This document shows positions 1-8,076 of a stretch of DNA of 64,000 nucleotides, piece by piece; the stretch's first letter is position 1; each line of letters opens with the position of its first letter. The position numbers and the translations under genes are program-made. The DNA is taken from positions 331,706 through 395,705 of the forward strand of contig CAKRZO010000001.1 of NCBI GenBank assembly GCA_934433135.1, given 5' to 3'. The DNA comes from an uncultured Acetatifactor sp. Its GTDB lineage: Bacteria > Bacillota > Clostridia > Lachnospirales > Lachnospiraceae. The notes under the pieces are model-generated. The model was not told the DNA's origin. It made no database searches and saw only the letters and a program-made list of their open reading frames with translations.

Positions 1-692
1 TCCTCTCCGGCACGAAATCCGCTTATCCTTCCGATATTCTCTCCGGTGCAACCCTGCCCATCACCAAGAACAGCGTTGTCTATCTTCCCCAGGGAAGCGT
101 TTACACCACACAATTTTACTGCGTATCCGGTCAAACGGCTCATGCAATCCTTCTGGAATTTGAGCTGTTGGATGAAAGCGGTCTTTCCTTTAGACTGGGA
201 AAACACCCTTTTGTCTTATCCGCCCAGTGCGACCCGGTTACAGCGGATCTTTTTGTACAGGCCGCCGACACCTACAGTGCAGGCATTGTTTCTTATGCAG
301 ACCTAAGATCCTGCATTTATCGGATTCTGTCCCGTTTCAGCCAGGAAGACCGCAGAAAGAATATCTACTCCAGGCAGTACCGTCTGATTGCGGAAGGCAT
401 TCTGTATATGGAGAACGATCCCTTACAGGCGCTTTCCATTGAAGAGGTTGCTGCCTTATGCCCGGTTTCCCCCAGCTGTTTTCGGAGACTTTTCAAAGAA
501 TACAGCGGTTTTTCTCCAATTGATTACAGAATTCATGCCAAAATAGAGCAGGCAAAAAAACTGCTGCTCGGCAACACACTTACCGTTGCCGAAACAGCAG
601 CCAGATTAGGCTATGATGATCCTTCTTATTTTTGCAGGATCTTTAAAAAAGTAACTGGACATACCCCGGGAGAATATCTTCTTAATAATTGA
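1..692 (+). CDS. AraC-family transcriptional regulator, 5' end cut by window edge
   Basis: The frame is open from the first bases (codons start at position 3) to TGA at 690-692, so the start lies outside the window. The visible N-terminal part looks like a cupin-type sugar-sensing half (VVYLPQGSVY). The C-terminal hundred residues form a double helix-turn-helix of the AraC/XylS type: SIEEVAALCPVSPSCFRRLF is helix-turn-helix 1 and TVAETAARLGYDDPSYFCRI is the signature of the second. Such proteins bind DNA beside sugar-catabolism genes and respond to a small ligand. The last 11 bases overlap the 3' end of the convergent DUF4867-like gene. Its targets are probably the isomerase/dehydrogenase genes nearby (inference). 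Confidence 0.9.
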   Translation, partial: LSGTKSAYPSDILSGATLPITKNSVVYLPQGSVYTTQFYCVSGQTAHAILLEFELLDESGLSFRLGKHPFVLSAQCDPVTADLFVQAADTYSAGIVSYADLRSCIYRILSRFSQEDRRKNIYSRQYRLIAEGILYMENDPLQALSIEEVAALCPVSPSCFRRLFKEYSGFSPIDYRIHAKIEQAKKLLLGNTLTVAETAARLGYDDPSYFCRIFKKVTGHTPGEYLLNN

Positions 693-1371
693 TCCGGATA
701 TTGGTTCCGGTAATACCGGGTGTTACTCCTTTTTGTATCAGGTCTTTGTTTTCTTCATGTGCAATGAGCCACTTATTTTTCCGGAACAAAAACGGATCTG
801 CCTCCTCTTCTTCCAGCGGCAGATTGGTTCCTTTCGGAAGGATAACGATACAGCCGAAGCCCTCTTTTGATACCTCACAGGGACAGAAGTGCAGTGTGGA
901 GGAATAAATTTCCACCATTTCGCCTTTTTTTATGTAAAAAGCCTTTGCTTTGCCGGAATCTGTCTTTCCGTCAGCCAGATCCTTTTTGGTTGCCAGAATT
1001 AAGATCAGATCCGTGACCGCAATGTTAATCTCACTTGCGGCATGCCATTCCCAGGCATTCAGCAGGCAGTTATGCCCATAACAATACCCTGTCTGTGCAG
1101 GCAGTTCCCCGTAACAGTATTTCTGAAGCTTTTCATTCCCCGGCGCTTCTTCCAGGCAGACCAAAGAGGGGCTATATGCCGAGCCCTGTAAAGGAAGCTC
1201 TGTTTTCAGTGCCTCCCTTATCAGAGCTGAAACATCCTGTCCCTCTATTCTGCAGCCGTATTCTGCGAATTCCGGATCTTTCGTTTCGTAAATTACAAGA
1301 TCCGGGTTCTTTTCTCTCAGCTGCTCTGCTTTCCTTCCGGACTTTTCAGTCATTCCTTGCATTTTTTCCAT
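682..1371 (-). CDS. DUF4867-like protein of unknown function
   Basis: This is a 229-residue soluble protein without signal peptide or membrane segments. The stretch KNPDLVIYETKDPEFAEYG near the N-terminus and the cupin-like C-terminal half (EMVEIYSSTLHFCPCEV, IVILPKGTN) match what I remember of the DUF4867 family, found in Firmicutes near sugar isomerases; that assignment is from memory. The start at 1371 is supported by AAGGAGG about ten bases upstream. A 28-bp perfect palindrome lies 37-64 bases upstream of the start and probably controls this gene. Function unknown; a sugar-binding or isomerase-like cupin role would fit the context. Confidence 0.75.
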   Translation of the reverse strand: MEKMQGMTEKSGRKAEQLREKNPDLVIYETKDPEFAEYGCRIEGQDVSALIREALKTELPLQGSAYSPSLVCLEEAPGNEKLQKYCYGELPAQTGYCYGHNCLLNAWEWHAASEINIAVTDLILILATKKDLADGKTDSGKAKAFYIKKGEMVEIYSSTLHFCPCEVSKEGFGCIVILPKGTNLPLEEEEADPFLFRKNKWLIAHEENKDLIQKGVTPGITGTNIRINY

Positions 1372-1407
1372 TTCTTTTGTTCCTCCTTTTCACCGGTATT
1401 TGTTGTC

Positions 1408-1435
1408 GAAACCAATCGATTAATCGATTGGTTTC
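1408..1435. promoter_or_regulatory. 28-bp perfect palindrome, probable operator
   Basis: Each half reads GAAACCAATCGATT inward and the two halves match perfectly around the centre at 1421/1422. Inside are two overlapping ATCGAT cores. The site lies just upstream of the ribosome site of the DUF4867-like gene (start 1371). It resembles operators of LacI-type dimeric repressors with a central CG; the regulator is not identifiable from this window. Confidence 0.6.
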
Positions 1436-1587
1436 AGTTGATATCGGCTGATACTGCAACTGTTCACATAGAGTAACAGCGTAAGTCATAGAGATCTGAA
1501 AAGCAATGGATAAATCATGCTGTTTATGGTATTTTTCGTTCCGTTCATTCAACCATTTTGTGCCGAACTGTTTCATGCCAGGCGGTT

Positions 1588-2439
1588 CTATGCCAGGCAG
1601 CCTTTTAAAAAGGCCAGTCCTTTTTTCAGTTCTTCAATGCAGTCTTCCAGACCTTCAAATTCGATGTCCATATAACCGTCATATCCGGTCTGTTTGAGAA
1701 TTTCCACACACTGAGCCGCCTTACAGTCGCCGTAACCTACGGCAGTTCCTTTCAGATAATTGCAGCCTCTGGTTTGGAAATAACCTTCTGTAGTTCCGGG
1801 CTCGCCGTATTCTTTGCGGACAAAGTCCTTGGCATGGACATGCGCTGCCAGATTAGCCACCCTGGATACCGACAAAACAGGGATTTCATCCGCACACATG
1901 AAATTCCCCATATCCACAAGCAGGGCAAAATTGGGATGATTGATCTTACTGTATACCCGCTCCACACGGTCGCTGTCCTGAAAAGCTCTTCCGTGATTTT
2001 CAATCATTGTTACGATACCGTACTGTGCCGCATAGTCCGCCAGTTGTCTCATAACAGGCGCCACATTCTCCAACACCTGCTCAAAGCTTATCCCAGCTGG
2101 AAGCATGCCGATCACATCATAGCGAAATCTTTTGACTCCCAGCAGATTGGCAATATCCACTTCCTTTTTCAGCCGATTAAGCTGTGCTTCCTGCTCCTTT
2201 GCGTCCCCATAAAGGTTTGCTCCCACCACATAGGCGGAAATGTCGATTCCGCACCGTGCGGCTTCCTTGACAAGCTTTCCTGCAAATTCTTCCTTTGTCT
2301 CGCCGTCCGGCGCTTCCAGTTCCGTAAATTCAATGGCTTCAAAACCAAGCTTAGCCGCCTCTTCTATTGTGGTAAACATATTCAGTTTCCCCTTTCTGAT
2401 AGATTGGGAAAAAGAATAAGAGCTTACACCTATTTTCAT
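1588..2439 (-). CDS. sugar phosphate isomerase/epimerase (TIM-barrel, IolE-like)
   Basis: The protein has 283 residues from the chosen start MKIGVSSYSF; an upstream in-frame extension to 2553 is basic and unlike the family and is rejected. It is a xylose-isomerase-like TIM barrel: metal ligands are suggested by the Glu in MIENHG (about residue 150), the Asp in LLVDMGNF, the His in HVHAKDF and the final Glu in MDIEFEG. Members isomerise or epimerise keto-sugars, inosose or phosphosugars. It lies directly downstream of the Gfo/Idh/MocA dehydrogenase (stop at 2504, 64 bases before this start), so the two are likely co-transcribed and act in one sugar or polyol pathway. Substrate cannot be told. 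Confidence 0.9.
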   Translation of the reverse strand: MKIGVSSYSFSQSIRKGKLNMFTTIEEAAKLGFEAIEFTELEAPDGETKEEFAGKLVKEAARCGIDISAYVVGANLYGDAKEQEAQLNRLKKEVDIANLLGVKRFRYDVIGMLPAGISFEQVLENVAPVMRQLADYAAQYGIVTMIENHGRAFQDSDRVERVYSKINHPNFALLVDMGNFMCADEIPVLSVSRVANLAAHVHAKDFVRKEYGEPGTTEGYFQTRGCNYLKGTAVGYGDCKAAQCVEILKQTGYDGYMDIEFEGLEDCIEELKKGLAFLKGCLA

Positions 2440-2503
2440 CTTCCTGTTCCTGCCTTTCTTTGCTTTTACCGGCTGTCCGTCCCTACTTTGTCCAGGTCTC
2501 GTC

Positions 2504-3565
2504 TTACGCAATAACAACCTCATGACCGGTTTTTGCGGATTCATAAATGGCATCCAGAATCTTCATAACTTCCAGACCATCCTCTGCCGTCGCAATACAC
2601 TCCGTTCCATTCAAAATGCAATCTGCAAAATGCCGCATTTCCGCTTCAAACAGATCTTCCGCCTCGATGTAATCGGATGTATCCGGGACAATGTCCGCCA
2701 GAAAATCATTGACTTCCGTATAAATTTTCAGCCCGTTTCCTGCCAGATTCATGCCGCCTTTGGTTCCGTACAGTTCCTTTTTGGTAACCGATTCGCCGTT
2801 TAAGCTGTAACTGGTCTCCAACAGAGTCGTCTTGCCGCCTTCGTATTTAATCAGTGCCACGCCGAAATCTTCTACATCATAGATGTCCTGGGGAGAAGCA
2901 CCCTTTGGCTGCCATCCCACATGTGTCTTTAAATTCGGGCGGTTTTTCAGATGATCCGCAGTGGAAGCGAATACAGACAATGCCTTGGGTTTACCCATCA
3001 GATATCGGGTCAGGTCAATGACATGTACACCAAGGTCAATTACCGGTCCGCCTGCGGAACGGGACTTATCCGTGAACCATCCGCCCGGTGCACCGTGACG
3101 TCTTAAGTAGGTAGCCTTGGAATAATAAATATCTCCCAGATAATCCTTATCGATAAAATCCTTGGCAATTCTGGTCTCGGTGTCAAAACGCATTACAAAG
3201 CCGATCATCAGAAGTCTGTCATTCTTCTTTGCCGCATCAATCATCTCACGGGCTTCCTTTGCGTTGGTTGCCATAGGTTTTTCACATAATACATGCTTAC
3301 CGGCATTTAATGCTTCTATGGTGCAGGCGGCATGATTGCAGTTCCATACACAGACATCCACGGCATCCAGTTCTACTTCTTTCAGCATCTGTGTCTCACT
3401 TTCGTATGTCTTTGCAATTCCGTACTTTTCCGCTGTCTCTCTTAAATTTTCCGGATTAATATCACAGACCGCCACGATTTCCACCGCCTCAATTTTGCGA
3501 TATGCATCCAGATGTGTTTTTGCTATGTTTCCTGCTCCTACCAGACCGATTCTTACTTTTTTCAT
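2504..3565 (-). CDS. Gfo/Idh/MocA-family NAD(P)-dependent oxidoreductase
   Basis: 353 residues from MKKVRIGLVGAGNIAKTHLD, preceded by AAAGGA; the longer open frame to 3715 is not family-like. An N-terminal Rossmann fold carries GLVGAGNIA, and the family motif is present as CEKPMA near residue 95. The substrate-side residues GGPVIDLGVHVIDL (about 170-185) hold the conserved Asp/His pair. Such enzymes oxidise or reduce sugars and cyclitols (inositol, scyllo-inosose, deoxyhexose sugars). It is followed by a TIM-barrel epimerase and lies divergent to an AraC regulator across a 269-base gap containing a spaced direct repeat, which suggests regulated expression. Confidence 0.92.
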   Translation of the reverse strand: MKKVRIGLVGAGNIAKTHLDAYRKIEAVEIVAVCDINPENLRETAEKYGIAKTYESETQMLKEVELDAVDVCVWNCNHAACTIEALNAGKHVLCEKPMATNAKEAREMIDAAKKNDRLLMIGFVMRFDTETRIAKDFIDKDYLGDIYYSKATYLRRHGAPGGWFTDKSRSAGGPVIDLGVHVIDLTRYLMGKPKALSVFASTADHLKNRPNLKTHVGWQPKGASPQDIYDVEDFGVALIKYEGGKTTLLETSYSLNGESVTKKELYGTKGGMNLAGNGLKIYTEVNDFLADIVPDTSDYIEAEDLFEAEMRHFADCILNGTECIATAEDGLEVMKILDAIYESAKTGHEVVIA

Positions 3566-3775
3566 GTGTCTTTTTTCCTTTCTGTTCTTTCTCATCACTG
3601 CAATTTCCGGCACGTTTGCTGCACGAATCCTCAATCCCCGTTTCATAAACGCTTCAGCGACAGAGGAATCGCCGGACAGCAATCCGAGTCCGGCAAAATA
3701 TTCCGTTTCCGGCAACCTGTGTCTTGCATTTTTGCTGATTTTATTGTAAGCTGTTAACAGAAATAATCAATCCAT

Positions 3776-3804
3776 AATATTGCCTGTTATTAACACAATA
3801 TTGC
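3776..3804 (+). promoter_or_regulatory. direct repeat AATATTGC at 21-bp spacing, probable AraC binding site
   Basis: AATATTGC occurs at 3776-3783 and again at 3797-3804, exactly 21 bp (two helical turns) apart, in the gap between the divergent dehydrogenase and araC-type genes. AraC-type proteins classically bind direct repeats with this spacing. The site lies 31 bases upstream of the regulator's start. Confidence 0.55.
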
Positions 3805-3834
3805 TACAGGAAATAAATAAAAACGGAGAGAACC

Positions 3835-4701
3835 ATGCTTTGTACAAATGAATCCAAGGCCATATTTGAAGTACATAATCTGGAGTCAAAAGAGCTCCCC
3901 CTGATTTTTCATAAAGATACCCGCAAGTACACGGGCTTTGACTGCGGCAACTGGCATACGAATATCGAGCTGCTTCTGGTTACCGGCGGGGAAGGTTCCT
4001 GCAGCGTCGGTGCAGAGACTCTGGAAATGTATCCGGAAGATCTGATTGTTGTAAATTCCAACCTGCTTCACCGGATTGTGTCTTCTACGGAAGTACAGTA
4101 TCACTGTCTGATCATTGACAGTGACTTCTGCCTGCAGAATAATCTTCCCACGGAAAGGCTGCGGTACCGCTCTCTGATCCGTTCCGATGAAGCGAACCGG
4201 CTTTACCGGAACGTGGTTTCCGAATTGGAGAATACACTTCCTTACCGCAACGCCGGTGTAAAAGCGGCGCTTTTGAATCTCCTTGTCTTCTTAACCAGAA
4301 ATTATCTGGAAACCGATCCGGTTAAAATAGCCGAGGATTCCTCCACGGATGAAAATATCAAGCTGGCCATCGGCTATATAAAGTCCCATTTTCACGAAAG
4401 GCTCTCCCTGGAGGACGTTGCCCGGGAGGCGGGGTTAAGCAAATACTATTTTCTGCGGGAATTTAAAAAGGCCACTTCCCTCACACCGGTTGCCTACATA
4501 AACTGCCTGCGCTGTGAAAATGCCAAAAAATTGCTTTTATCCGGAAAATACACGGTTCATGAAATTGCGATAAAATGCGGCTATGAGAACGATTCCTACT
4601 TCTCCAAAAGCTTTAAACGCTATACCGGCCTGCTGCCTTCCGCCTATGCAGACTCCTACACAGATTCGCAATATAGTGTTATTCCAGAGCAATGTCTCTG
4701 A
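3835..4701 (+). CDS. AraC-family transcriptional regulator with cupin sensor domain
   Basis: 288 residues. The N-terminal half is a cupin: the segment GNWHTNIELLLVTGGEGSC and the later LIVVNSNLLHRI are typical of the AraC-arm ligand pocket. The C-terminal HTH_18 region (about residues 180-280) contains SLEDVAREAGLSKYYFLREF and VHEIAIKCGYENDSYFSKSF. The start is set by GGAGAG eight bases upstream. It sits between the divergent dehydrogenase/epimerase pair and a second epimerase read in the same direction, and is the obvious candidate regulator of both; a 21-bp-spaced direct repeat lies upstream. Confidence 0.92.
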   Translation: MLCTNESKAIFEVHNLESKELPLIFHKDTRKYTGFDCGNWHTNIELLLVTGGEGSCSVGAETLEMYPEDLIVVNSNLLHRIVSSTEVQYHCLIIDSDFCLQNNLPTERLRYRSLIRSDEANRLYRNVVSELENTLPYRNAGVKAALLNLLVFLTRNYLETDPVKIAEDSSTDENIKLAIGYIKSHFHERLSLEDVAREAGLSKYYFLREFKKATSLTPVAYINCLRCENAKKLLLSGKYTVHEIAIKCGYENDSYFSKSFKRYTGLLPSAYADSYTDSQYSVIPEQCL

Positions 4702-4781
4702 TTGCCATCCGTGTGAATTTCTGATATGATGTGTACAGGATTGTGAGAGTGTGAAACACGTAGCGACCCGTTTAAATAAGA

Positions 4782-4801
4782 TTCGTAAACTGTTATACGA
4801 A
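4782..4801. promoter_or_regulatory. inverted repeat TTCGTA-N8-TACGAA upstream of epimerase
   Basis: TTCGTA (4782-4787) and TACGAA (4796-4801) form a dyad about 50 bases before the start of the 287-residue epimerase. Position and symmetry suggest an operator; no regulator can be assigned. Confidence 0.35.
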
Positions 4802-4849
4802 AGTTACACAGAGCCCAAAGAACATAATTTATAAAAGTGAGGTGTTTTT

Positions 4850-5713
4850 ATGTATCAGTTTCCCATCGGAATCATGATCGATTCCCTGAAAGGCCTTACC
4901 ACGGCCGAAGCCATTAAAGAAGCAGCCGCCCTGGGCGCAAACGGCATCCAGATGCATTCCACTACCGGTGAGAACGCACCTGAAAACTTAAGCCCGGAAA
5001 AAAGGAAAGAGCTTTTACATCTTGTAAAAGAAAACGGACTGGTATTCTCTGCCATCTGCGGAGATCTTGGTATGGGATTCGGAGATGCCGAAAGGAATCC
5101 TTCCCTGATTGAAAAATCCAAACGTATTATGGAATTGGCCAAAGAACTGGAATGTGATGTGGTAACAACCCATATTGGAGTCGTACCCGCCGATCCTTCC
5201 CATGACCGGTATAAGATCATGCAGGAAGCCTGCATTGCGCTTGCCGGTTATGCCGACAGCATGCAGTCTTACTTTGCCATCGAGACCGGTCCGGAAACTT
5301 CCCTTACGCTGAAGCATTTCCTGGACAGCCTTGGTTCAAAAGGAGTTGCCGTAAATCTTGACCCTGCCAATCTGGTCATGGTAACCGGTGACGATCCGGT
5401 TCAGGCGGTTTACCATTTGAAGGATTATATCGTGCATACCCATGCCAAGGACGGAATCCGCTTAAGACCCTCCAATCCGGAGTTCATTTACCGCAGCGTT
5501 CATCCTGTTCCGGAAGAATATTTCGGTGTGAAATATTTTGAAGAAGTTCCTCTCGGATCCGGTCAGGTGGATTTCAAGGCATATTTAAAAGCGTTGGAAG
5601 AGATCGGCTACCGCGGATATCTTACCATCGAGCGCGAAGTAGGTGACGATCCGAAGGCCGATATCCTGACCGCCGTGGATTATCTGAAAAATATCATTGC
5701 ACAATCCCGGTAA
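4850..5713 (+). CDS. sugar phosphate isomerase/epimerase (TIM-barrel)
   Basis: 287 residues starting MYQFPIGIMIDS, with GTGAGGTG before the ATG. The fold is an AP-endonuclease-2-like/xylose-isomerase-like TIM barrel; likely metal ligands are the Glu in YFAIETGPE (about residue 145), the Asp in AVNLDPAN, the His in VHTHAKDG and the Glu in LTIEREVG near the C-terminus. It belongs to the same broad superfamily as the gene ending at 1588 but is a distant paralogue. Position behind the AraC regulator suggests co-regulation with the locus to the left. Substrate unknown. Confidence 0.9.
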   Translation: MYQFPIGIMIDSLKGLTTAEAIKEAAALGANGIQMHSTTGENAPENLSPEKRKELLHLVKENGLVFSAICGDLGMGFGDAERNPSLIEKSKRIMELAKELECDVVTTHIGVVPADPSHDRYKIMQEACIALAGYADSMQSYFAIETGPETSLTLKHFLDSLGSKGVAVNLDPANLVMVTGDDPVQAVYHLKDYIVHTHAKDGIRLRPSNPEFIYRSVHPVPEEYFGVKYFEEVPLGSGQVDFKAYLKALEEIGYRGYLTIEREVGDDPKADILTAVDYLKNIIAQSR

Positions 5714-5725
5714 AAAGGGTAAAAT

Positions 5726-5758
5726 AGAGTCCAAAGAAAAAGCAGAAAAGAGGACTCT
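5726..5758 (+). promoter_or_regulatory. inverted repeat overlapping niaR ribosome site
   Basis: AGAGTCC (5726-5732) and GGACTCT (5752-5758) are perfect complements separated by 19 bases. The right arm contains the AGGA of the ribosome site, directly before the ATG at 5760. It could be an RNA stem that hides the ribosome site or a DNA operator for autoregulation. Confidence 0.35.
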
Positions 5759-5759
5759 T

Positions 5760-6287
5760 ATGACAACGGATGGTTCCAAAAGAAGAGAAGCATTAATAAC
5801 CTATTTAAGCGACAGGACCGAACCGGTAAACGGTTCCGATCTTGCCGCTTATTTCGGTGTCAGCAGACAGATTATTGTTCAGGATATTGCCCTTCTTCGT
5901 GCCCGGAACCAGGAAATTCTCTCCACCAACAAGGGCTATCTGCTTTTTCGTCCTCTTTCTGCCAAACAGGGGGTCAGCAGCGTCATCCGCACACAGCACA
6001 GTGCGGCGCAGACCTTCACCGAGATGCGTATCATCTTAGAATACGGCGGTCAGATCCGGGATGTTTTCGTAGAGCATGACCTGTATGGGGAAATCCGGGC
6101 GGATCTCATTATCGAGACTTTGCAGGACGCTGAAGAATTCTGTGAGAAGATGAAACACAGCACTTCCAGGCCCTTAAAAGAGCTTACCGGAGACTGCCAT
6201 TATCATACCATTACCGCCCCTTCCGAAAAAGTCCTGCAGCTGATCCGGAAGGATTTAAAAGCGGCAGGACTTTTGGCGGAAGACTGA
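5760..6287 (+). CDS. niaR: NiaR-type transcriptional repressor of niacin/NAD metabolism
   Basis: 175 residues from MTTDGSKRREALITYL; the open frame extends to 5697 but lacks a ribosome site there. The N-terminus is a winged HTH_11 domain (PVNGSDLAAYFGVSRQIIVQ), and the C-terminus is a 3H domain with the diagnostic histidines in MKHSTSRPL and CHYHTITAP, which in characterised NiaR/YrxA proteins bind a metal and nicotinic acid. Known members repress niacin transport and NAD synthesis genes. None of those genes lies next to it, so it acts in trans or on itself. It follows the epimerase stop by 46 bases. Confidence 0.9.
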   Translation: MTTDGSKRREALITYLSDRTEPVNGSDLAAYFGVSRQIIVQDIALLRARNQEILSTNKGYLLFRPLSAKQGVSSVIRTQHSAAQTFTEMRIILEYGGQIRDVFVEHDLYGEIRADLIIETLQDAEEFCEKMKHSTSRPLKELTGDCHYHTITAPSEKVLQLIRKDLKAAGLLAED

Positions 6288-6332
6288 ACCTATTGTGATC
6301 CCGTTTTTCCAAACGGGGCTATGTCGGGAACG

Positions 6333-6479
6333 TTACGAATTCTGTTCTTTCTCTTCTTTGGGGCTGCGATTCGTAATTTTGGCCATAATCCATACCACCA
6401 GCATAATTAACAGGATGGTAACAAAAATCCCGGCCATCCCGGCTCCCATTATTTTTAATGCAATCCATATATTTTTCAT
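6333..6479 (-). CDS. small OadG-like membrane subunit of Na+-translocating decarboxylase
   Basis: A 48-residue protein beginning MKNIWIALKIMGAGMAGIFV, one N-terminal membrane helix (about residues 10-34, rich in I, L, V, M) followed by a charged tail ending KEEKEQNS. AAAGGAAAAG precedes the ATG. Length, single helix and position 54 bases behind the beta subunit match the gamma subunit (OadG/MmdD type) of oxaloacetate or methylmalonyl-CoA decarboxylases, which anchors and assembles the complex. The assignment rests mostly on context because gamma subunits diverge strongly. Confidence 0.75.
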   Translation of the reverse strand: MKNIWIALKIMGAGMAGIFVTILLIMLVVWIMAKITNRSPKEEKEQNS

Positions 6480-6533
6480 TGTTTTCTTTTCCTTTCTCAA
6501 TCGGACATATGCATCTGTTTTCTGCTATACCAT

Positions 6534-7673
6534 TCACAGAAATCTGCTGACCAGATCGATTACCAGTCCGCCGGCAATGACGGATGCGATCTGTCCGGAA
6601 ACATTAGCACCTGCCGCCTGCATAATCAGGATATTTCCCGGATCTTCCTTTAACGCCATCTTCTGTACTACTCTGGAAGACATGGGAAAAGCGGAAATCC
6701 CGGCTGCCCCGATCATCGGGTTGATCTTCTTTTTGCGGAACAGATTAATGATTTTGGCAAGCATGACACCGCCGATACTGTCAAATACAAAGGCAAACAG
6801 ACCGATTACCATAATCAAAAGTGTCTGCGGATTGACAAACGCTTCCGCTCTCATGCTGAAAGAAATCGTAATTCCCAAAAGCAGGGTAATCAGATTGGCA
6901 AGTACATCCTGCGCCGTTTCGGAAAGGGTATTCAATACGCCGCATTCCCTGAGCAGATTACCGAACATCAAAAATCCTACCAATGCAACAGAAGTCGGTG
7001 CAATCAGTCCTACAATGATCGTTACTACAATCGGGAAAGCAATCCGCATGGTCTTATTCACAGCCTCGGGCTTATACTCCATACGAATCTTACGCTCCTT
7101 CTTCGTGGTAACCAAGCGGATGGCAAAGGGCTGTACAATCGGCACCAGAGCCATATAAGAATAAGCCGCCACCGCAATCGGTCCGATATAATTGGAATGT
7201 AAAATCTGCGATACCAGTATGGAAGTCGGTCCGTCCGCCGCTCCGATAATACCGATGGATGCCGCATCCTTTAAATCAAATCCCAATGCACAAGCCAGAA
7301 GAATCGCTGCAAAAATTCCGAACTGGGCGCCTGCTCCGAATAAAAACATTACCGGGCAGGAAAGAAGCGGTCCGAAATCAATCATGGCGCCGATACCGAT
7401 AAAAAGAAGAATCGGCAGCGCTTCCGAAGCATTGATGCCTACCTCAAACAGCCACTCGATAATACCGTGGGTCTCTCCGACCCCTTCCAGCACCTGATTC
7501 AACACACCGGTTCCCGGAAGATTGACCAGGATGGCTCCAAAGCCCATCGGCAAAAGCAAAGAAGGTTCGTACTCCTTTTTGATTGCCAGCCAGATTAACA
7601 GTATGCCTACCGCATACATCACAAGTTCCTTCCAGGTCAGTGCAAGGAACCCTTCCACCAAAAACTCCATCAT
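6534..7673 (-). CDS. oadB: sodium ion-translocating decarboxylase beta subunit
   Basis: 379 residues with about ten membrane helices. The strongly conserved GIIGAADGPTSILVSQIL segment (about residues 140-157) contains the Asp thought to bind Na+ in OadB/GcdB/MmdB. These subunits couple decarboxylation of a carboxybiotin to Na+ export. The start is MM at 7673 or 7670. A small gamma-like gene follows, but no alpha (carboxyltransferase) or biotin carrier gene lies nearby, so the partner must be elsewhere or the protein acts differently. Upstream on the same strand lie a MITE-like element, a yybP-ykoY riboswitch and a strong promoter. Confidence 0.93.
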   Translation of the reverse strand: MMEFLVEGFLALTWKELVMYAVGILLIWLAIKKEYEPSLLLPMGFGAILVNLPGTGVLNQVLEGVGETHGIIEWLFEVGINASEALPILLFIGIGAMIDFGPLLSCPVMFLFGAGAQFGIFAAILLACALGFDLKDAASIGIIGAADGPTSILVSQILHSNYIGPIAVAAYSYMALVPIVQPFAIRLVTTKKERKIRMEYKPEAVNKTMRIAFPIVVTIIVGLIAPTSVALVGFLMFGNLLRECGVLNTLSETAQDVLANLITLLLGITISFSMRAEAFVNPQTLLIMVIGLFAFVFDSIGGVMLAKIINLFRKKKINPMIGAAGISAFPMSSRVVQKMALKEDPGNILIMQAAGANVSGQIASVIAGGLVIDLVSRFL

Positions 7674-7705
7674 CTTTTTTTCCTCATTTCCGCACTGTTT
7701 TCTTG

Positions 7706-7736
7706 ATTATATAAATTCCCCATTCCGCTAGTACAA
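7706..7736 (-). promoter_or_regulatory. possible promoter formed at the MITE edge, reading into oadB
   Basis: On the minus strand TTGTAC (7731-7736, inside the repeat end) and TATATA (7708-7713) are 17 bases apart, 33 bases before oadB. The -35-like box belongs to the terminal inverted repeat, so the insertion may have created a local promoter. Confidence 0.3.
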
Positions 7737-7909
7737 CGTACAAGAAATAACTGGATCAATAACGTAGAATGAATTTTTAATCTACAAAGAAGAAAAATGC
7801 AGGCGTAGCGGGCTACGTCAAGTTTTTCTGAAAATATTTCTTTTCATATGCAGTAGATGAAAATTCAGACAAGTTATTTGTTCTGGTTATTTGCAGGACA
7901 GTGTACTAG
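7728..7909. mobile_element. 182-bp MITE-like imperfect palindromic element
   Basis: The ends are perfect inverted repeats, CTAGTACA (7728-7735) and TGTACTAG (7902-7909); the arms continue imperfectly inward (AAATAACTGG-like on the left, CTGGTTATTTG on the right; GAATTTTTAATCTAC against GTAGATGAAAATTC). The centre holds a GCGTAG/CTACG hairpin flanked by AGAAAAA and TTTTTCT. It codes for nothing. If the terminal TA pairs are target duplications, the element would be of the IS630/Tc1-type MITE class (inference). Confidence 0.65.
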
Positions 7910-7933
7910 TGCTTCTGCGTAGGAAGAATGAGG

Positions 7934-7969
7934 TCCCCCGCCCTTTACAGTGCAGGTATCGGTCGGGGG
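7934..7969 (-). other. GC-rich hairpin in the oadB leader
   Basis: CCCCCG (7935-7940) pairs with CGGGGG (7964-7969), enclosing a 23-base loop, directly next to the MITE-like element. No T-run follows, so it is not a clear terminator; it may be part of a leader structure. Unidentified. Confidence 0.3.
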
Positions 7970-8042
7970 GATGACAAATGAAGGGAAACCGCCTTTTTTA
8001 TCACAGGACACAATTGCCTATGACATAAAAAAACTTCTATTA

Positions 8043-8066
8043 CAAAACCCTTCGTTACCGAAAAGG
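8043..8066 (-). terminator. possible expression-platform terminator of the yybP-ykoY riboswitch
   Basis: On the minus strand, directly after the aptamer, CCTTTTCG and CGAAGGG form a short imperfect stem followed by TTTTG; a seven-T run follows further on. This is the usual position of the riboswitch expression platform, but the stem is imperfect. Confidence 0.4.
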
Positions 8067-8076
8067 ATCCTGCAAT

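Noticed and set aside
1346..1576. 76-codon frame upstream of the DUF4867-like gene
   Set aside because: It runs through the 28-bp palindrome and the ribosome site of the next gene, has no family-like sequence and no good ribosome site.
6295..7158. 287-codon plus-strand frame
   Set aside because: Antisense to oadB and its small partner; composition is a mirror of the membrane-protein codons.
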